From contig CAZYFH010000008.1 of assembly GCA_964646815.1 (NCBI GenBank), positions 65,627 to 129,626 of the forward strand: a stretch of DNA of 64,000 nt. The letters run 5' to 3'. The DNA comes from CAZYFH01 sp964646815. GTDB taxonomy: Bacteria; Acidobacteriota; Vicinamibacteria; Vicinamibacterales; UBA8438. This document shows positions 50,673-58,886 of this stretch, piece by piece. A program made the translations under genes and the position numbers. The notes beneath the pieces were generated by a model, which saw only the letters and a program-made list of their open reading frames with translations, had not been told where the DNA came from and did no database searches. How positions within the stretch are numbered: the stretch's first letter is position 1; the number at the start of each line of letters is the position of its first letter.

Positions 50673-51456
50673 ATGGAGCCCGTGGTGCCAGTCCGGCGTC
50701 GCATCGAGACCGTCAGGTCGGATACATCGTCGGTCGAATACAGCGCGACGTTGACCACTGGCTCTTCAGTACGGGCCGCCAGGCGAGGCGCGGGCAGGCG
50801 ACTGGGCGGCGTCAGGATCCGCCGCGACTGCAGCACCACCTCGGTGATCACGGGCGGCACGGACCAGCAGATCCAGGCAGATGCCGTGAGCTGCTGGTCC
50901 AGCGTGCTGACGCCAGCGACCTGCGTGGCGCAGACGAAGACACGGAACAGCACGAACGCGAAGGTCGTGACGTAACTGCGGATCATCCACTCCTGGTGCT
51001 GCGCGATCTGCCGGCGCCGAATGGCCACGTAGGCCATTCCGTGGTCAGCAGCCAAATGACACCGAGCGTCGCGAGCGCCAGCCCGAACACCCATCCGAAG
51101 TCAGTGAGCGCGGCCAGCCGGAAGGCCGCGAGCGAACCGAGGGCGACGGCGGTCATGTACGCGATGCCAATTGTTCGGTCCAGCGCCATCCGCCGGCGCG
51201 CGAACCCCAACCAGAGCTGGCCCGGTCCGGTCCGGAGTACGACCGTGCCGAAGGCGACGTACGCGAGGACTCAGCCGCGCTGTAGGTCGTAGCGACCGAG
51301 AAACGCCTCGTTGAACGTCAGATACGGGACGGCGATGAGAACCCGGAACACGAAGGCCGATGCGAGCACGGCGCCGAGGCCGATTGTGCGGGCCGTCGAA
51401 GGTCGGCGTAACGGTCGGGGGACATCAAGCGCTACCGCCAGTGTGGTCATGATCAT
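50669..51456 (-). pseudogene. Broken DUF2306 membrane protein gene
   Basis: The N-terminal part (FVFRVLIAVPYLTFNEAFLG) ends at an in-frame TGA (51271-51273). The same frame resumes as VLAYVAFGTVVLRTGPGQLW and AALTDFGWVFGLALATLGVI, then shifts by one base near 51036 to AYVAIRRRQIAQHQEWMIRS and YVTTFAFVLFRVFV. This is the motif order of DUF2306. The shift could be one lost G (CACGGAATGG for CACGGGAATGG). The 3' end lies within repeat family A copy 5. Confidence 0.8.
50722..50766 (+). repeat. Dispersed repeat family A, degenerate copy 5
   Basis: GATACATCGTCGGTCGAATA then CAGCGCGACGTTGACCACTG. Similar to copies 2-4 with several substitutions. It overlaps the end of the broken DUF2306 frame. Confidence 0.55.
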
Positions 51457-51459
51457 TCC

Positions 51460-52755
51460 TTAGCGCGTGACTGTCACCGATGCCTGTCGAAACCCCCCGA
51501 GTCCTGCGAATCGTGCCGCGTCGCCGAGCTCGTGCTCAATCCTGAGGAGACGGTTGAACTTGGCGGTTCGTTCGCCCCGACATCCAGACCCGGTCTTGAT
51601 GTGACCGCACCCGGTCGCGACCGTGAGGTCGGCAATGAACGTATCCTCGGTTTCGCCGGACCGGTGCGACACGTAGGCCCCGTACCCGTGCTCCTGGGCG
51701 AGTCGCACAGTCTCGAGCGTCTCCGAGACCGTGCCAATCTGGTTGAGCTTCACCAGAATGGAGTTGCCGACCGCGCGGTCGATGGCCCGCTGCAGAATTG
51801 TCGGGTTGGTGCAGAAAATATCGTCGCCCACGAGCTCGATGCGGTCTCCCAATTCTCGCGTCAACAGCTCCCAGCCGTCCCAATCGTTCTCGGCGAGAGC
51901 GTCCTCGATGAGCACGATCGGATACTGATCGACCCAGTCCCGCCACAGCTCGACCATCTGCTCCGTCGACCGGGCCGACTGGTCCGATTTGAAGGCGACG
52001 TAGCGCCCGTCTTGCCACATCTCGCTGGACGCCGGGTCGAGGCAGAGCACGATGTCGGCCCCTGGCCGATAGCCGGCATCCTCGATGGCGGTGAGAATGA
52101 GCTCGATTGCATCGCGGTTGTCTTCGAGATCGGGCGCGAACCCGCCCTCGTCGCCGATGCCGGTGGACTTACCCTGGCTCTTGAGCAGCGCTTTGAGCGC
52201 GTGAAATGTCTCGATTCCCATACGCAGCGCCTCGGCGAACGTCGGGGCGTTGTGCGGCGCGATCTTGAACTCCTGGAAATCGACTGTGTTGTCGGCGTGA
52301 CGACCGCCGTTGATGACATTCAGGCAGGGGACCGGGAGGATTGCGGCGGCGTCGCCACCCAGATACCGGTAGAGCGGCACCCCCTTGGCGCGCGCGGCCG
52401 CGCGTGCCACCGCCATCGACACGCCGAGAATCGCGTTCGCGCCGAGGCGCGACTTGTCCGGCGTGCCATCGAGGTCGATCATGAGCTGGTCGATAGCGGA
52501 CTGGTCCGTCGCATCGTGTCCGGCGAGGGCGGCGTTGAGTTCGGTGTTCACGTTGGCGACGGCCTGCAGGACGCCCTTGCCGCCGTACCGCTCGCCGCCA
52601 TCACGCAGCTCGGTCGCTTCACGTTCACCGGTCGATGCGCCCGACGGGACCCGTGCCTCCGCGGTTGTCCCATCGTCCAGATGCACGCGCGCCTCCACGG
52701 TCGGGTTGCCCCGCGAGTCGATCACCTCCAACGCGTCAATTGCCAGGATTCGCAT
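51460..52755 (-). CDS. eno: Enolase
   Basis: Converts 2-phosphoglycerate to phosphoenolpyruvate in glycolysis. 431 residues, normal length. IDALEVIDSRGNPTVEARVH, SGASTGEREATELRD, GIGDEGGFAPDL (catalytic Glu), LDPASSEMW and LVKLNQIGTVSETLE (catalytic Lys) with YVSHRSGETEDTFIADL are conserved. The phosphate-binding segment reads TGSGCRGERTAKFN; Gly394 replaces the usual Ser of SRSER/CRSER. ATG at 52755 with GGAGG 11 nt upstream. Divergent from the DUF2277 gene. Confidence 0.95.
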   Translation of the reverse strand: MRILAIDALEVIDSRGNPTVEARVHLDDGTTAEARVPSGASTGEREATELRDGGERYGGKGVLQAVANVNTELNAALAGHDATDQSAIDQLMIDLDGTPDKSRLGANAILGVSMAVARAAARAKGVPLYRYLGGDAAAILPVPCLNVINGGRHADNTVDFQEFKIAPHNAPTFAEALRMGIETFHALKALLKSQGKSTGIGDEGGFAPDLEDNRDAIELILTAIEDAGYRPGADIVLCLDPASSEMWQDGRYVAFKSDQSARSTEQMVELWRDWVDQYPIVLIEDALAENDWDGWELLTRELGDRIELVGDDIFCTNPTILQRAIDRAVGNSILVKLNQIGTVSETLETVRLAQEHGYGAYVSHRSGETEDTFIADLTVATGCGHIKTGSGCRGERTAKFNRLLRIEHELGDAARFAGLGGFRQASVTVTR

Positions 52756-52857
52756 CCTATCGTTGTCCTCCGAAGGTGCAGCTGGAACCGCTCCCTCATT
52801 ATTGTCTCCCGATTCTTCGGGTCTCAAGGACTCGGTCCTTGATATGGTCACGACACT

Positions 52858-53135
52858 ATGCGCCGCGACATCAAAACCCTGTTTAAGTTCGATCTGCCAG
52901 CGACAGACGAGGAAGTGCGCGCCGTGGCGCTCCAGTTCGTCCGCAAGGTGAGCGGCTTCAACAAGTTGTCACAGGCGAACCACGCGGTCTGCGACAGGCG
53001 GTGGACGACGTCGCGCTGGTCGCGCGTCACCTTGTCGACGACTTGACGACCGCTGCCCCTACTCGCGATCGCGATGAAGTCGAGGCGCAGGCAGCGCAGC
53101 GCTTCGGCGCGCCCGCTCAGGAAACCTCGCTTCGT
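52858..53135 (+). pseudogene. Frameshifted DUF2277 protein gene
   Basis: MRRDIKTLFKFDLPATDEEV and RAVALQFVRKVSGFNKLSQA match DUF2277, which normally runs about 85-95 residues. Near 52997 the frame changes: continuing in the other frame gives AVDDVALVARHLVDDLTTAA and RDRDEVEAQAAQRFG, the expected remainder. One lost G (GACAGGCGGTG for GACAGGGCGGTG) would explain it. The original 3' end is unclear; the second frame runs into the end of the next gene. Confidence 0.75.
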
Positions 53136-53137
53136 TT

Positions 53138-54364
53138 CTATTTGTGCGCTCGCACGACGGCGTCATTGAGCGTGACGCCGATGCCCGGGCCGTCCGGCAC
53201 CGGGAGGGCGCCGGCCGAGAACTGCTCGGGCGGATCGACGAGCTCGCTTCGCCACGGTACTTCGTTCCATTGGTATTCGAGGATGTCGAAATTTCGCATC
53301 CCCGCGCACAGCTGGGCGGATGCCGCCGTGCTCACCGGTCCGCTCGGGTTGTGTGGCGACACGAGGACCTCGTGACCCTCGGCGATGGTCGCGATCTTTC
53401 GCAGCTCGGTTATGCCGCCGCAGTGTTTGACGTCGGGCATGATGATGTCGACGGCGCGTTCGCGGCAGAGCGGCGCGAACCCCGCGGTCCCGAACAGGAA
53501 TTCACCGCCGGCCATCGTCTGGGAAATGGCGTCGTGGATCGCTTTCGTACCGTCGAGATCGGTCGGAGGGACCGGCTCTTCGTACCACGACAACTGCTGT
53601 GGCTCGAGTCGGCGCGCGACGTCGACCGCGAGGTCGACGTCGAAGTTACTGTGGACATCGATCTTGAGTGCGATGTCCTGACCGATCGCCGATCTCATCG
53701 CTTCGATGCAGGCGACCCCGAGGTCGGTCGCGCGCGCCACGTCGTCCGCCGGCTCATCGAGCGACGGAAACCCGTCGAACGGCGCCGCCTTGACCGCGCG
53801 GAAGCCATCCTCGACCGCCTGGCCCGCGGTGGCGGCGAACCCTCGCGGCGACCGATCGGTGGTGGCCCGGTTGATGTTGGCGTAGACGGGCAGCGAGGGC
53901 CTGAGCTGGCCACCGAAGAGATCGTAGAGCGGCGCGTCGAGCGCCTTGCCGACGAGGTCCCACTGGGCCTGCTCGATGGCGCTGAACGCGGTTGCCAGCC
54001 TGCGGTTACCAGTTCCGGCCGACCTCAGTCCGCGCGCGCGGTAGCGTTCGATCTCGAACGGCGAGGCATCGCGGACGAGATCGAAGAATCGCTCGAGCTC
54101 AGGAAGGTCGGTCAGCCGTCCCATCGAGGCTTCGCCGAGCCCTGTCAGGCCGGTGTTCGTGACCAATCGAACGAAGAGCCAGTTCGTGCGGACGGTCGCG
54201 CGGACGACGATGACCTCCATGCCACTGATGCGGAGCGCCCGCTCGGCCTGGCCTCTCGGAAGCCCAGGGGCAGCTGCCAGGACCTCCGACGACCACCACG
54301 GGAATCCGACCAGCGCGGGTGCCGCGCGGAGGAAGTGGCGACGAGTCGAGGGAGCAGGCTTCAC
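53138..54364 (-). CDS. Exported enolase-superfamily (mandelate racemase/dehydratase type) enzyme
   Basis: 408 residues. A twin-arginine signal (STRRHFLRAAPALVGF) precedes the capping and barrel domains. Catalytic groups: Lys in FRAVKAAPFDGF, metal ligands in KIDVHSNFD, EEPVPP and GGEFLFG, Asp in MPDVKHCGG and His in VSPHNPSGP. The Lys and His bases and Asp-Glu-Glu ligands are those of galactonate/gluconate-type acid sugar dehydratases. A Tat signal is unusual for this family and implies that it works folded in the periplasm. GTG start at 54364 begins the Tat signal. Confidence 0.87.
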   Translation of the reverse strand: MKPAPSTRRHFLRAAPALVGFPWWSSEVLAAAPGLPRGQAERALRISGMEVIVVRATVRTNWLFVRLVTNTGLTGLGEASMGRLTDLPELERFFDLVRDASPFEIERYRARGLRSAGTGNRRLATAFSAIEQAQWDLVGKALDAPLYDLFGGQLRPSLPVYANINRATTDRSPRGFAATAGQAVEDGFRAVKAAPFDGFPSLDEPADDVARATDLGVACIEAMRSAIGQDIALKIDVHSNFDVDLAVDVARRLEPQQLSWYEEPVPPTDLDGTKAIHDAISQTMAGGEFLFGTAGFAPLCRERAVDIIMPDVKHCGGITELRKIATIAEGHEVLVSPHNPSGPVSTAASAQLCAGMRNFDILEYQWNEVPWRSELVDPPEQFSAGALPVPDGPGIGVTLNDAVVRAHK

Positions 54365-54439
54365 GGGTAGTCGCAAGACGAGACAGCTATTGTATGCCGG
54401 CGTCGTGCACTGCTGCGCGCAGCGGGCGATCCAGGTTGC

Positions 54440-54816
54440 CCCGCTGAGACGCCGTGACCATCTCCAGATCGTGTCAGGTGGGCGGACGCGGTGCACCGTT
54501 CTGCGTTGGGGCAGCGGCGGCCACACGTCGGCGGGAACGATCGACACCGCGTGCGCCCACTGCTCCGTGAACCCGCGGCGGCGATACGTCACATCGTGGA
54601 GGAGTTCGCGTGGGTACGGGCAAGCCGCTGGAATAACACTTGGTAATGCGACGGGCGGAGCACATTGACGTCGTCGAGCTGGAAGACCGCAAGACGCCGA
54701 AGCGCGCGGCGAACGTGGCCGTGATGAATCGGGCCGTGCGGGGGAGGTCGGTCGAGTCCCTGCGCGGCCAACGAGATGCGCCGCGCTTCCCTGGCAGACA
54801 GCTCCGTCGGTCTCAC
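54440..54816 (-). pseudogene. Truncated YcaQ-like DNA glycosylase gene
   Basis: RPTELSAREARRISLAAQGL and RRALRRLAVFQLDDVNVLRP match the start of the YcaQ/AlkZ-like winged-helix family (crosslink repair glycosylases, about 390 residues). Near 54620 the frame moves: YPRELLHDVTYRRRGFTEQW and AHAVSIVPADVWPP continue in another. Homology fades after about 130 residues, so two thirds are missing. The GTG start overlaps the methyltransferase stop (GTGA). Confidence 0.75.
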
Positions 54817-55493
54817 CTTCCCTCGCCGTGTGCGGTGACCGAGCGCCGCACCGGCGTGCGCAGGAGCGCGACATTGGTGGCGGGGAGCGCGAGCGTCACT
54901 CCCCAGCGGGTCGCAATCCAGTCGAACGTCGCCGGATCGTAGAAGCCGACGTGCGTCACGTCGCGCGCATAGCGCGACCGGTCGAACGACGCGATGTTGC
55001 TGACCCACCTGGTCATGATGGCGAGCCAGCCGCCAGGCACAAGCGCGCCGAACAGCCGGTCGAGCTCGCTGGCGGGATCGTGGAGGTGCTCAATCACCTC
55101 GCTGGCGGTGATGAAGTCATACCGGCGATGCCACACCGTGGGGTCTGGTTCGTAGAACACGTCATAGAGGTCGACGATCATGCCGGCCTCGCGCAGCATA
55201 TGCGCCAGCGCGGGCCCGGGGCCGCACCCGAAGTCCAGACCATGCGCGCCGCGCGAGATCCGATTGAGCAACGGCACGGCCAGCGCGGAAAGAAACCGCC
55301 GATAGCCGGGATCGGATGTATCGTTGCGGTGCTGGTCGTAGCGAGCCCTCTCCGACGCAGCATCCGGATAGTCCTCGCGCGCGACGAAGACGAGCGCGCA
55401 CCTCTCGCAGCGCCAGTAGTCGCGTGCGCGCCCGTGATGGTGCGGCGTCGGTCCCGGTGCGTGACACAGCGGGCAGTCGGCGGGTGTTGCCAT
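54813..55493 (-). CDS. SAM-dependent methyltransferase with N-terminal zinc-ribbon motif
   Basis: 226 residues. CPLCHAPG and WRCERC form a zinc ribbon at residues about 6-32; LDFGCGPGPALAHML is the AdoMet-binding motif I and TASEVIEHLHDPASELDRLF follows. Class I methyltransferase; substrate unknown. ATG at 55493; coupled (GTGA) to the broken YcaQ-like gene. The element with inverted ends lies directly upstream and probably separates it from its former promoter. Confidence 0.87.
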   Translation of the reverse strand: MATPADCPLCHAPGPTPHHHGRARDYWRCERCALVFVAREDYPDAASERARYDQHRNDTSDPGYRRFLSALAVPLLNRISRGAHGLDFGCGPGPALAHMLREAGMIVDLYDVFYEPDPTVWHRRYDFITASEVIEHLHDPASELDRLFGALVPGGWLAIMTRWVSNIASFDRSRYARDVTHVGFYDPATFDWIATRWGVTLALPATNVALLRTPVRRSVTAHGEGR

Positions 55494-55509
55494 GTGATGC
55501 GTGGCAACT

Positions 55510-55663
55510 CTAACCCCAGAGTTCACGTGAGTCGCTCGTCTCGCTGGTTTTGGACGACGACGGCTGCGCTGCGCCTCGGTTTGCTATGTTCCCTCGTCGC
55601 TCCCGGCCCTCGCCGCCCAGCCCGACGCAAGACGTTGTCAACCGGAGCGAACTCTGGGGTTAG
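55510..55663. mobile_element. 154-bp element with 15-bp perfect inverted ends (MITE-like)
   Basis: CTAACCCCAGAGTTC at 55510-55524 is repeated as GAACTCTGGGGTTAG at 55649-55663. The 124 bp between carry no gene. The right end overlaps the last codons and stop (TAA) of the broken DinB gene. No flanking target duplication is obvious. Confidence 0.6.
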
Positions 55664-56218
55664 TCGGGAAACGCCGCGTTGTCCGTCACCTGCCGCGCCT
55701 GCGACAGGTAGCGCTGCTCGTGCATCGCTTGGACGGCGAACATGCCACCGATCGGCAGCTTGAGGATCGCGAGCGCGGGGGACGGCACCTTCACACGCGC
55801 GAGGTCGAGCCCGTTCGCTCGCTGCGGGCAGAGATCCGAGCGGCGACTGGCGCCGAACTCGTCGAGCACGGCCTGGGCATCGTGCTCGGTGGTCGCAGGG
55901 TGTAGTCTCCAGGGCTCTGGGTGGCGCCCTCTGTGACGCGGCGTGTACGACGCGAGTCAACACGCCGTAGCGGAACGGTCCGTCACCCCGGACGCCGGCG
56001 GCGTGGGCCGCCGGCGTGGCCTCCAGGATCGCGGCACTGAAGAGCCGCGCACTGACGTTGAGGTCCACGAGACACTCCGCCATCGACCAGCGCCCGAGGA
56101 CCGGCCGCCAGTTGAACTGCGCGGGTGACACATCTGCCAAGAGGTCCGCCGCCGTGTGGCGGTTCGCATCGAACTGCCTTTGGTGGGCAGCCAGCTCTGG
56201 GGTGAGCCCATCGGTCAC
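55660..56218 (-). pseudogene. Frameshifted DinB-family protein gene
   Basis: GTG-initiated frame TDGLTPELAAHQRQFDANRH, FNWRPVLGRWSMAECLVDLN and GPFRYGVLTRVV gives the first 90-odd residues of a DinB four-helix protein. The remainder, VLDEFGASRRS, ANGLDLARVKVPSPALAILK and FAVQAMHEQRYLSQARQVTD, lies in a different frame from about 55870. Bases between 55870 and 55940 fit neither frame well. The last helix contains the third metal His in AMHEQRYL. Confidence 0.75.
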
Positions 56219-56270
56219 GTGTGCTCGGGGCGTTGCCGGTGCGCGATGACGGCACGACGACGCCCGAGGG

Positions 56271-57101
56271 TCAATGACTCATCATGTGGAGCAGGACGTT
56301 AATGCCCAGCCCGTACCCATCGGGGGAAAACTGTTCGAAGAACCGAGGATCGTCTGCCTCACGCTCCCACGCGTCGGCCACATCCGTGTTGTGCGTCATC
56401 ACGACGAGGAAGCGGCCGTGCTCGTCGCTGATGGCGCGCATGTGCGCGACCTCGCTGTCGGCGCCGCGCTCAGACGTCGTCCGACCGCGATTCCCGTACC
56501 AGAACTGGATCGCGGTGATCTGCGGGACCTTGGTGACGTGCGTGAGCGCGCGAAAAACCGGGTGATCGAGCGGTACATCTCGGATGGGATACTGCGATGG
56601 GGGCAGCACGCGCGCGATCTCGCTCTCCCAGTGCTGCCAGGCACGCGTGCCCCAGAAATCATCGACCCAGAGGAATCCGCCCTTCAATAAGTACTCGCGC
56701 ATGCGCGCCGCTTCTTCGACGCTGAACCCGATGGTCCCGACGTCCGATGCCATTGTGAACGGGCAGTTAAAGAGCGCATGGTCGGTCATCCGCACGACCC
56801 AGTGGTTGGGGTCACCACGCTGGTCGGTACTGATGCGCGCGGTCGTGAGATCCTCGAAACGCAGCATCAGGTTGATGCCGGCGTACGGGTAGTCGGTCGA
56901 CCAGCCCATGCCCAGCCGCTCGTACCGGACTTGGTTGTACATGATCTTGCAGAAGGCGAAATCTCGGTCGGGGAACGATGGGGGCGGAAACCGCGGAGGC
57001 AGGTTGCCCTCTCCCACACCCCATCCCCACTGAGCGTGCCCCACCGAGAGCAGGCCGAGCAGCACGAACGCGACGGCGAAGGACACAATGCGTCGTGTCA
57101 T
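56271..57101 (-). CDS. DUF4159 exported protein
   Basis: 276 residues. Signal peptide IVSFAVAFVLLGLLSVGHA. CKIMYNQVRYERLGMGWSTD, YPYAGINLMLRFEDLT and FWGTRAWQHWESEIARVLPP are family blocks. GGFLWVDDFWG and related sequence resemble type I glutamine-amidotransferase-like folds seen in DUF4159. ATG at 57101; no homologous sequence lies upstream in that frame. Function unknown. Confidence 0.88.
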   Translation of the reverse strand: MTRRIVSFAVAFVLLGLLSVGHAQWGWGVGEGNLPPRFPPPSFPDRDFAFCKIMYNQVRYERLGMGWSTDYPYAGINLMLRFEDLTTARISTDQRGDPNHWVVRMTDHALFNCPFTMASDVGTIGFSVEEAARMREYLLKGGFLWVDDFWGTRAWQHWESEIARVLPPSQYPIRDVPLDHPVFRALTHVTKVPQITAIQFWYGNRGRTTSERGADSEVAHMRAISDEHGRFLVVMTHNTDVADAWEREADDPRFFEQFSPDGYGLGINVLLHMMSH

Positions 57102-57191
57102 GGAGCGGCGCCTGTGTCGTATCTTACCATGCGCCCTCCGACGGTCATCGCGTATGATGGGCGCCGAATGGGGACTAGCCGGAACGAAATC

Positions 57192-58814
57192 ATGATGAAC
57201 GGATGCTTGTATCGACGGACATTGCTCTTCGTGGTCGGGTTCGGCTTGACCGCGGGGATGGCTTCGGCGCAGCACGAACATGGAAACGCGGAGGCCGAGG
57301 GACCCGAGTTGCCGGAGAGCTTCAGCGAGCCGATGCCGATGCTGCCGGCCGCACTCGGCGAGCACGCGCATCGCATCTCCTCCATGAACGCGGAGGCCCA
57401 AGCCTACTTCAACCAAGGTTTCCAGCTCATGTATGCGTTCGCCAAGGAGGACGCGGCGCGATCTTTCCGGGAAGCGTGGGAACGCGATTCCGACTGCGCC
57501 ATCTGCTACTGGGGCGAGGCGTGGGCGTGGGGGTCGTATCTCAACGGCCCGATGCGTCCGTTCGAGGCGCCTCATGCCTATGCGGCGATCCAGGCGGCGC
57601 GAGCGCGGCTCGATCACGCAAGCGACAGCGAACGCGCCTACATCGAGGCGATGGCTGTGCGTTACGTCGAAGACTTCGACCCGGACACGCGCCGGGACCA
57701 AGACACAGCGTACGCGGACGCGATGCGTGGGCTGGCGGAAGCGTATCCCGATGACCTCGACGCGGTGACTTTGTACGCCGACGCCCTGTTTCTGCTGGAG
57801 CCGCGGCGCGGCACGCGCGACCTCGCCGATCCTAACGTCCAGCGTCTGCACGGCGTGCTCGAGAGCGTCCTCGCACGGAACATCCGACATCCCGGCGCCT
57901 GTCACCTGTACATCCACGCCACGGAGTCGACGACTCAGCCGGACAAGGCTGCCGCGTGTGCCGAATACCTCGGTAGCGCGATCCCGGGCGCGAGCCACAT
58001 CAACCACATGCCGTCACACACGTGGAACGAGATCGGCCGCTGGGGCGACGGCGTGCGCGCGAACTTGAAGGCGTGGCACTCTGATCTCAAGGCTGACATC
58101 GGAGAGGGCCTTGCGATTTATCCCTCGCACAACCTGCACATGCTGCTCTTTGCGGCCGCGATGGATGGTCAGGGCGCGGTTGCCATCCAGGCCGGCAAGG
58201 ACTACGCGGCGCTCACGGATGACAGCGTGTTTCAAGTGTTGACGCTGACGCGGTTCGGTCGTTTCGACGAGGTGCTCGAGGTGACTGACCGACCAGCGCA
58301 GGAGGCCTCCGGCGGTCTGTGGGATTTCGCGCAAGGGTACGCACACCTTCGGCGCGGTGATGCCGATTTTGCGCGTGTCTATCTCGATCGCGTGCTGGCG
58401 ACCGCCGAGACCACGACGGCCCGCTTCCAGTTCGATTCGGCCAAGCTCCTGCTTGGCACCGTCGGGGCGATCCTCGAAGGGGAGATCCATCGCGACGCGG
58501 GCGATTTGACGGCGGCCATCGCGTCGTTCGAGCGCGCGGTCGAGATGGAGGACGACCTGGAGTACTCGGAGCCTGAGCCATTACCGTTCTCCGCACGGCA
58601 CTGGCTGGGCGCGGCGCTGATCGAGGCTGGGCGTCACGCGGATGCCGAGCGCGTCTATCGTGATGAACTGACTGACCATCCACACAATGGATGGTCGTTA
58701 TTCGGGCTACAGGCCGCGCTGTCGGGCCAGGGTCGGTCGTTGGGTGAGGTTGATGAGGCGCTCGACGCGAGCTGGGCCCGGTCGGACACGTGGCTGCGAG
58801 CCTCGAGGTTCTGA
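57192..58814 (+). CDS. Exported TPR-repeat protein
   Basis: 540 residues. Signal peptide LLFVVGFGLTAGMASAQ, then helical repeats: FNQGFQLMYAFAKEDAARSF, AWERDSDCAICYWGEAWAWG (typical of a large Acidobacteriota family), AYPDDLDAVTLYADALF. MPSHTWNEIGRWGDGVRANL and the last repeats (HWLGAALIEAGRHADAERVY) follow. No catalytic motif. Start is 57192 or the next ATG at 57195; an ATG at 57168 is also in frame. Divergent from DUF4159 by 90 bp. Confidence 0.88.
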   Translation: MMNGCLYRRTLLFVVGFGLTAGMASAQHEHGNAEAEGPELPESFSEPMPMLPAALGEHAHRISSMNAEAQAYFNQGFQLMYAFAKEDAARSFREAWERDSDCAICYWGEAWAWGSYLNGPMRPFEAPHAYAAIQAARARLDHASDSERAYIEAMAVRYVEDFDPDTRRDQDTAYADAMRGLAEAYPDDLDAVTLYADALFLLEPRRGTRDLADPNVQRLHGVLESVLARNIRHPGACHLYIHATESTTQPDKAAACAEYLGSAIPGASHINHMPSHTWNEIGRWGDGVRANLKAWHSDLKADIGEGLAIYPSHNLHMLLFAAAMDGQGAVAIQAGKDYAALTDDSVFQVLTLTRFGRFDEVLEVTDRPAQEASGGLWDFAQGYAHLRRGDADFARVYLDRVLATAETTTARFQFDSAKLLLGTVGAILEGEIHRDAGDLTAAIASFERAVEMEDDLEYSEPEPLPFSARHWLGAALIEAGRHADAERVYRDELTDHPHNGWSLFGLQAALSGQGRSLGEVDEALDASWARSDTWLRASRF

Positions 58815-58825
58815 CTCGCGCCACG

Positions 58826-58886
58826 ACTCGTAAGGCGCGACAGCGCGCCTCGCGCCCGCGGAGGCTTGTGGCGAAGCCCCATCTAA
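58826..58886. repeat. Dispersed repeat family B, copy 3
   Basis: TAAGGCGCGACAGCGCGCCT, CGCGCCCGCGGAGGC and GTGGCGAAGCCCCA, matching in reverse order the sequence at 6424-6530. It lies between two convergent genes and may act as their terminator. Confidence 0.45.

Noticed and set aside
51532..52842. Plus-strand frame of 436 codons opposite enolase
   Set aside because: Antisense of enolase, produced by codon bias; no recognisable motif.
53144..54370. Plus-strand frame opposite the Tat-exported enolase-superfamily gene
   Set aside because: Antisense shadow; the minus strand has the complete set of catalytic residues and a Tat signal.
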